33,476 bases of DNA from Candidatus Mediterraneibacter merdigallinarum (GTDB taxonomy: Bacteria > Bacillota > Clostridia > Lachnospirales > Lachnospiraceae). The notes below the pieces were generated by a model. That model saw nothing but the letters and a program-made list of their open reading frames with translations. It had not been told where the DNA came from and made no database searches. The DNA lies in contig DWZZ01000054.1 in the NCBI GenBank assembly GCA_019117305.1, positions 1 to 33,476 on the forward strand. The letters are read 5' to 3'. This document shows positions 29,353 to 33,476 of this stretch, piece by piece (the stretch's first letter is position 1; the number at the start of each line of letters is the position of its first letter). Both the position numbers and the translations under genes were made by a program.

Positions 29353-30234
29353 ATGGAATTAAAGATTATAAGCCCACAGGAAGGCGGATTCGTAAAGGAG
29401 ATTCGCTGGAATAATGAAGAGCTGAAAGCGGAGATCTCAGAGAAAATGCAGGAATATAAGTCTCTTGCATTTACTGCAGAAACAATTCAGGACGCAAAAA
29501 AGGATCGGGCAAAACTGAACAAACTGAGAACCGCCTTTGAGGATGAACGCAAAAAGGTTAAAAAGCAGTGTATGGAGCCTTATGAGAAGTTTGAAAGACA
29601 GGTTAAGGAATTAACTGCTTTGATCGACGAACCGATCCGGCTGATCGACAGCCAGATTAAGGAAGTGGAAGAAAACCGGAAAGTGCAGAAGCGGAAAGAG
29701 ATAGAAGATCTGTTTTCAGGAATCGGATTTCAGACGTTTGTAACTCTTGAAAAGATCTGGGACGAAAAATGGCTGAATGTTTCGGTCCCTATGAGCCGGA
29801 TCGAGGAACAGATGAAGACACGTATGTATCAGATCGGAAATGATGTGATGACTATTAAAAACCTTCCGGAGTTTAGCTTTGAGTCCATGGAAGTTTATAA
29901 GAAGTCGTTGGATCTGCCCATGGCGATACAGGAAGGTCAGAGGTTATCTGAAATTCAGAAACGCAAGGCGGCCTATGAGGAGGAACAGAGGCGCAAGGCT
30001 GCGGAAGAAGCCGAAAGGAAAAAGCAGGAGGAGGCCGCAAAATTACAGCAGGCACCTTCTTCTGAAAATTCTGCACACGCGGTTGAGAAAAAGCAGGATA
30101 TGAAAAAGCCTGAGGAGATGGCGGAATCGAAAATAATGAAACTGGATTTCCGTGTATGGGGAACAGAAGAGCAGATCATGGGGCTGAGACAGTACCTGAT
30201 TGATAACAATATTAAGTTTGGAAAGGTGGAGTAA
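29353..30234 (+). CDS. DUF1351 family phage protein
   Basis: 293 residues from the second ATG (29353), 5 bases after AGGAGG; the ATG at 29350 is only 2 bases away. The protein is mostly helical with long coiled coils (KKDRAKLNKLRTAFEDERKK and RKAAYEEEQRRKAAEEAERK). It has a short globular C-terminal end (KLDFRVWGTEEQIMGLRQYL) that resembles DUF1351. The family is regularly encoded between YqaJ-type nucleases and RecT and may bridge them or bind DNA (inference). Confidence 0.87.
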   Translation: MELKIISPQEGGFVKEIRWNNEELKAEISEKMQEYKSLAFTAETIQDAKKDRAKLNKLRTAFEDERKKVKKQCMEPYEKFERQVKELTALIDEPIRLIDSQIKEVEENRKVQKRKEIEDLFSGIGFQTFVTLEKIWDEKWLNVSVPMSRIEEQMKTRMYQIGNDVMTIKNLPEFSFESMEVYKKSLDLPMAIQEGQRLSEIQKRKAAYEEEQRRKAAEEAERKKQEEAAKLQQAPSSENSAHAVEKKQDMKKPEEMAESKIMKLDFRVWGTEEQIMGLRQYLIDNNIKFGKVE

Positions 30235-30237
30235 AAC

Positions 30238-31230
30238 ATGGCAGTACAGAACAGTCTGGCAAAGAGACCAACAAAAACAGGACTTACAGCATATCTGACG
30301 CAGGATGCGGTAAAGAGGCAGATTAACAGCGTTGTTGGCGGAAAGAACGGGACACGGTTTATTTCTAGTATTGTGTCTGCAGTGCAGACCACGCCGGCGC
30401 TGCAGGAATGCACGAATCCGAGTATCCTGTCAGCGGCCCTTCTGGGAGAGGCACTGAACCTGTCCCCCTCCCCGCAGCTGGGGCAGTTTTACATGGTGCC
30501 CTTCGATAATAAGAAGAAAGGCGTCAAAGAAGCACAGTTTCAGCTTGGATATAAAGGATATATTCAGCTGGCTGTGAGATCCGGATACTATAAGCGGCTG
30601 AATGTGATGGCAATCAAGGAAGGGGAGCTGGTCCGTTACGATCCGCTCAATGAGGAAATCGAAGTGAATCTGATTGAAGACGATATTGTTCGCGAAGAGA
30701 CTCCGACAACCGGGTACTTCGCAATGTTCGAGTATGAGAACGGTTTCAAGAAGACAATGTACTGGTCGAAACAGAAGATGCTTTCTCATGCGGATAAGTA
30801 CAGTCAGGCATTTCACGTGAATGCTGTGGAAAGTGACAATCCGAGAAGGCAGCGTGTATCCTACGAAGATTACCTGAAAGGTAATTATCCGAAATCAGAT
30901 GAATGGAAATATTCCTCTTTCTGGTATAAAGATTTTGATGGTATGGCTATGAAGACTATGCTCCGGCAGCTGATCAGCAAGTGGGGAATTATGAGTATTG
31001 ATCTGCAGACTGCGGTGGACAAGGATATGGCAGTAATCCATGAGGATGGCAGTGCCGAATATGTGGAGAATGAGCAGGAAGATGTGAATGTCGTTGCAGA
31101 TCAGGAACTGAATGAGGTTCTGGAAGAACCTCAGAAAGCTGAACCGGTTCAGGCAGTGGATGCAGCAAAGCCGGGGCAGGAAACAAATGGACAGATGCGC
31201 ATGGAAGAAGCATTCTTCTCCCAGCCATAA
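30238..31230 (+). CDS. recT: RecT family single-strand annealing protein
   Basis: 330 residues, the usual length being 270-330. Core features are a conserved start (YLTQDAVKRQINSVVGGKNG), the LLGEALNLSPSPQLGQFYMV segment, QLGYKGYIQLAVRSGYYKRL and the DFDGMAMKTMLRQLISKWG segment. The C-terminal ~60 residues are acidic and variable, the part that in such proteins contacts single-strand binding protein. RecT anneals complementary strands during phage recombination and replication. GGTGGAG lies 6 bases before the ATG; 3 bases separate it from the DUF1351 gene. Confidence 0.95.
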   Translation: MAVQNSLAKRPTKTGLTAYLTQDAVKRQINSVVGGKNGTRFISSIVSAVQTTPALQECTNPSILSAALLGEALNLSPSPQLGQFYMVPFDNKKKGVKEAQFQLGYKGYIQLAVRSGYYKRLNVMAIKEGELVRYDPLNEEIEVNLIEDDIVREETPTTGYFAMFEYENGFKKTMYWSKQKMLSHADKYSQAFHVNAVESDNPRRQRVSYEDYLKGNYPKSDEWKYSSFWYKDFDGMAMKTMLRQLISKWGIMSIDLQTAVDKDMAVIHEDGSAEYVENEQEDVNVVADQELNEVLEEPQKAEPVQAVDAAKPGQETNGQMRMEEAFFSQP

Positions 31231-31255
31231 ATAAAGGAGAAAGGAGACAAGCATT

Positions 31256-31702
31256 ATGAAACACATCAACATTGAACAGTTCTCAAATGGGGAGCTGACA
31301 CAGCAGATCAACCGGGAGATGGAGGCGGTCGCAAGAAATATTGCAGACCCGAACACGGAGGCAAAGACAACCCGTAAGATTACTGTGACCATTACCCTGA
31401 AACCGAATGAGCAGAGAGACTTCATTACTACAAGCATTACCACGAAGTCCACGCTGGCTCCGACGCTTGGTGCAGTGACCGCTCTGGCAGTAGGAAAGAA
31501 CCTGAAGACCGGTGAGATTGAAGTGGGAGAGATCGGGAACCAGATTCCCGGTCAGATGTCCATAACGGATGTTGAAGCGCAGCAGTCTGCAGGACCGGTG
31601 CAGGAGATTGATGGGAAAGCCGTGAATACGGAAACCGGTGAGATTGTCGGACAGGCATCCGGCGGTAATGTAGTAGATCTGAGAAAAGCAAGAGAAGCAT
31701 AA
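31256..31702 (+). CDS. Phage protein of the 'replication terminator' annotated family
   Basis: 148 residues: INIEQFSNGELTQQINREME, then RKITVTITLKPNEQRDFITT, a beta-rich middle, QIPGQMSITDVE and a C-terminal NTETGEIV...VVDLRKAREA. I recognise this pattern from Firmicutes phage proteins often labelled 'replication terminator', a label without solid functional basis. It follows recT in the same transcript with GGAGAAAGGAG upstream, and likely helps DNA replication or recombination (inference). Confidence 0.75.
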   Translation: MKHINIEQFSNGELTQQINREMEAVARNIADPNTEAKTTRKITVTITLKPNEQRDFITTSITTKSTLAPTLGAVTALAVGKNLKTGEIEVGEIGNQIPGQMSITDVEAQQSAGPVQEIDGKAVNTETGEIVGQASGGNVVDLRKAREA

Positions 31703-31716
31703 GGAGGATAAGAAAG

Positions 31717-32457
31717 ATGTTTGAAGGATTAAAAGAAGCACTGCAGTATGTGAATGGACTGAAAGAAGAGAGTATGCAACCAATCGTGACTGAGATCGCA
31801 GGCAAGACCTATTGTAATAAGGAGCTCATGAGATACGGCAGGGAAGATCTGGCAAAAGCCATCCATGTGAACACCTTGTCCGCTATGGTGGACTATATTA
31901 CCGGAAAGAGAGAAGAGCTTCGGGAGAAGATGATCTTACATATCGTAAGCCCGAAAGAAGTATCATTATATTCCGGACTTTTGAAAGAACGGAACAGGGA
32001 AACCCTCTTCGTGTGTGATGCTATCGTGAATGAATTTCAGTTCGACAAGTATTACGATCAGGAACGCTTCCTGATTGAGCTGCAGGCGAACTTCGCAGAG
32101 AACGACGATCTGAGGACGATCATGCAGGTGGCAGGAAACATTCAGGCAGGAACTACGGCATCCTATTCAGATGACGGTATCTCTCAGAAGACCACAATTA
32201 AATCCGGGGTAGAGCGGCTTGATGTACAGGTACCGAACCCGGTGAAGTTGATTCCTTACCGGACGTTTGCCGAGATCGAGCAGCCCTCCAGCCTGTATGT
32301 GTTCCGGGTAAAGGATGACGGGAACGGGGCTCCCATGTTCAAGCTGGTGGAGGCAGACAACGGTCTCTGGAAGCATGCGGCCATGCTGAAGATCAAGGAT
32401 TACTTTGAGCATGAACTGGCGGATGGATATAAGAAAAACCTGACGATTATTGCATAA
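31717..32457 (+). CDS. Conserved phage early protein (DUF2303/YfdQ-like)
   Basis: 246 residues beginning MFEGLKEALQYVNGLKEES, with ELREKMILHIVSPKEVSLYS, FQFDKYYDQERFLIELQANF and a C-terminal YRTFAEIEQPSSLYVFRVK, then LKIKDYFEHELAD. The pattern is common in Gram-positive phages beside recT and may belong to the DUF2303 family; function unknown. AAGGAGG lies about 9 bases before the ATG. Confidence 0.7.
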   Translation: MFEGLKEALQYVNGLKEESMQPIVTEIAGKTYCNKELMRYGREDLAKAIHVNTLSAMVDYITGKREELREKMILHIVSPKEVSLYSGLLKERNRETLFVCDAIVNEFQFDKYYDQERFLIELQANFAENDDLRTIMQVAGNIQAGTTASYSDDGISQKTTIKSGVERLDVQVPNPVKLIPYRTFAEIEQPSSLYVFRVKDDGNGAPMFKLVEADNGLWKHAAMLKIKDYFEHELADGYKKNLTIIA

Positions 32458-32570
32458 CTGACGGCACCTCTTCGGAAGAAATTTCAATAGATGTCACACA
32501 GAACTTGAAAACCATGATTCACCTGCCGCCGGCTCTTCACTGTCGGCGGCGGAGAAAGGAGAAATATCGG

Positions 32571-32948
32571 ATGCCGATTAACAGCAAGAAGAAAGGTGCA
32601 AAGTTTGAAAGAGATCTGGCTGGGATTTTTCGCGAATATGGATATACCGGCAGTAGACGAACAGCACAGTATTGCGGGAATACCGGAGACGCTTCGGATG
32701 TGGTCGGCCTTCCAGGGATCCACGTAGAGGCAAAGCACCAGGAGACAATGCGGCTGTACGAATGGATAGAGCAGGCAAAGCGTGACGCTGCGGCAGGAAC
32801 GGAAAGAAAGCTTCCCGCTGTATTCCACAAGAAAAACCGGGCTGATATCCTGGTAACGATGCGCCTGGAAGATTGGATGGAAATATATCGGGAGTATGAA
32901 TCTGGGCTATATTTTGATGGATTGAAAAACGGGCAATCGGAGGAATAG
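32571..32948 (+). CDS. Holliday-junction-resolvase-like PD-(D/E)XK nuclease candidate
   Basis: 125 residues from ATG 32571 (AAAGGAG upstream; a longer frame begins at 32505 but lacks a site). The N-terminal NSKKKGAKFERDLAGIFREYG resembles the KG-x-x-xE start of archaeal-type Hjc resolvases (Glu). DASDVVGLPGIHVEAKHQET then gives the Asp and E-x-K of a PD-(D/E)XK active site. The protein fits resolution of branched DNA after RecT-mediated annealing. The 113-base gap upstream holds a CCGCCG/CGGCGG hairpin near 32524-32551 and no gene. Confidence 0.8.
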   Translation: MPINSKKKGAKFERDLAGIFREYGYTGSRRTAQYCGNTGDASDVVGLPGIHVEAKHQETMRLYEWIEQAKRDAAAGTERKLPAVFHKKNRADILVTMRLEDWMEIYREYESGLYFDGLKNGQSEE

Positions 32949-32953
32949 AAACT

Positions 32954-33476
32954 GTGGCAGGGCGACCAAAACAGGGGATTGATTATTCTGGTTGGTCGGT
33001 TGACATATTTGATGGTGATAAAAAAATAGACAAGCTGCTTGATGCAAAAGGATGGAAAGGATTCGGAATTTACTTCTTTTTGTGCCAGCGGGCATATAAA
33101 ACTAATGGATACTTTTACGAATGGGGTTATGACGACTGTGCAACGACTGCAAGGAAGATGGGCGGCGGTATTAATTCTGGTACGGTAAAAGAAACCGTGG
33201 ACTACTGTTTGCAAGTGGATCTCTTCAATAAGAGGTTATTTGACAGATGGGGAGTGCTTACCAGTAGAGGTATCCAGCGCCGTTTTTGGACTGTGCTTTC
33301 TGAACGGCGTAGCAAAATCGTATACGAAGAATACTGGCTTTTGAAACCGGAGGAGTGCAAAGGCTTAGTTAAAGTCAGCCTAAATTCGGATGTGCAACCG
33401 ACAAATGATGATGTGCAGGCGACAAATAAAGATTCGTCCCCTATAAAGAAAAGTAAAGTAAATAAAAGTATATATA
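32954..33476 (+). CDS. Lin1244/Lin1753-type (DUF4373) phage replication protein, partial
   Basis: 174 codons are present from GTG 32954 and the frame is still open at the window edge. The start AGRPKQGIDYSGWSVDIFDG and the segment LLDAKGWKGFGIYFFLCQRA match the Lin1244/Lin1753 N-terminal domain found in DnaD-like replication-initiator proteins of Firmicutes phages. A polar linker follows (PTNDDVQATNKDSSPIKKSK). GGAGG lies about 11 bases upstream. The C-terminal part, likely the DnaD-like DNA-binding region, is outside the window. It should open or load the phage origin, which may also be in the unseen part. Confidence 0.85.
   Translation, partial: MAGRPKQGIDYSGWSVDIFDGDKKIDKLLDAKGWKGFGIYFFLCQRAYKTNGYFYEWGYDDCATTARKMGGGINSGTVKETVDYCLQVDLFNKRLFDRWGVLTSRGIQRRFWTVLSERRSKIVYEEYWLLKPEECKGLVKVSLNSDVQPTNDDVQATNKDSSPIKKSKVNKSIY

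Larger units (their letters stand above)
21226..33476. mobile_element. Temperate phage (prophage), integrase to early-replication region; right end outside window
   Basis: Gene order is classic for a Firmicutes siphophage: leftward serine integrase, lipoprotein, ImmA-like protein and CI-like repressor, then rightward Cro-like protein, small early genes, YqaJ/DUF1351/RecT recombination, a resolvase-like nuclease and a Lin1244-type replication protein. It interrupts a host transporter gene. Structural, packaging and lysis genes were not seen and must lie to the right, so an integrative element of another type is not fully excluded. Confidence 0.85.

Noticed and set aside
30895-31452. 185-codon minus-strand hydrophobic frame near the recT 3' end
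   Set aside because: Antisense to recT and the following gene, both with strong ribosome sites and family matches; the hydrophobicity is a by-product of antisense reading.

Overview
The window looks like a chromosomal segment of an anaerobic, low- to mid-GC Firmicute, most likely a gut Lachnospiraceae/Clostridia member. The evidence is protein flavour, strong AGGAGG-type ribosome binding sites, selenium-linked molybdenum hydroxylase genes and a Gram-positive siphophage early region. No rRNA, tRNA or CRISPR array was seen.

Region 1 (1-18298) is a purine/urate catabolism island. On the minus strand lie a YgeY-type M20 hydrolase (cut by the left edge), YgeX (2,3-diaminopropionate ammonia-lyase) and a YheO/DauR-like PAS-HTH regulator. 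Facing away on the plus strand are SsnA amidohydrolase, an NCS2 purine permease, YgfK, YqeC, a YqeB-MocA fusion, a soluble multi-cluster ferredoxin, a fused [2Fe-2S]/molybdopterin xanthine-dehydrogenase-type subunit, a nucleotidyltransferase-like protein carrying a ModE-type DNA-binding domain, and ModABC. The logic is coherent: purine uptake, hydroxylation by a seleno-molybdenum enzyme built with dedicated maturation factors (YqeC, YqeB, MocA) and fed by a molybdate transporter, electron transfer through Fe-S proteins, and breakdown of the products by SsnA/YgeY/YgeX. The intergenic region between regulator and ssnA carries four copies of a 15-bp palindrome in two pairs, placed to control both divergent promoters.

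Region 2 (18299-21225) is ordinary chromosome: a MATE exporter, a small uncharacterised protein, and the C-terminal two thirds of a NitT/TauT-type ABC substrate-binding protein. The last is cut off abruptly at its upstream side.

Region 3 (about 21226-33476, running off the right edge) is the integrase-proximal half of a temperate phage inserted in that substrate-binding-protein gene. From the junction it contains a large serine recombinase, a 27-residue hydrophobic toxin with a convergent antisense RNA (a type I toxin-antitoxin locus too short for normal gene calling), a surface lipoprotein, an ImmA/IrrE protein and a CI-like repressor. Past a divergent operator region come a Cro-like protein, several small phage proteins, a convergently overlapping pair of membrane proteins, a YqaJ nuclease / DUF1351 / RecT recombination module, a PD-(D/E)XK-like resolvase candidate and the start of a Lin1244/DnaD-like replication protein. 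The structural half and the other attachment site lie outside the window.
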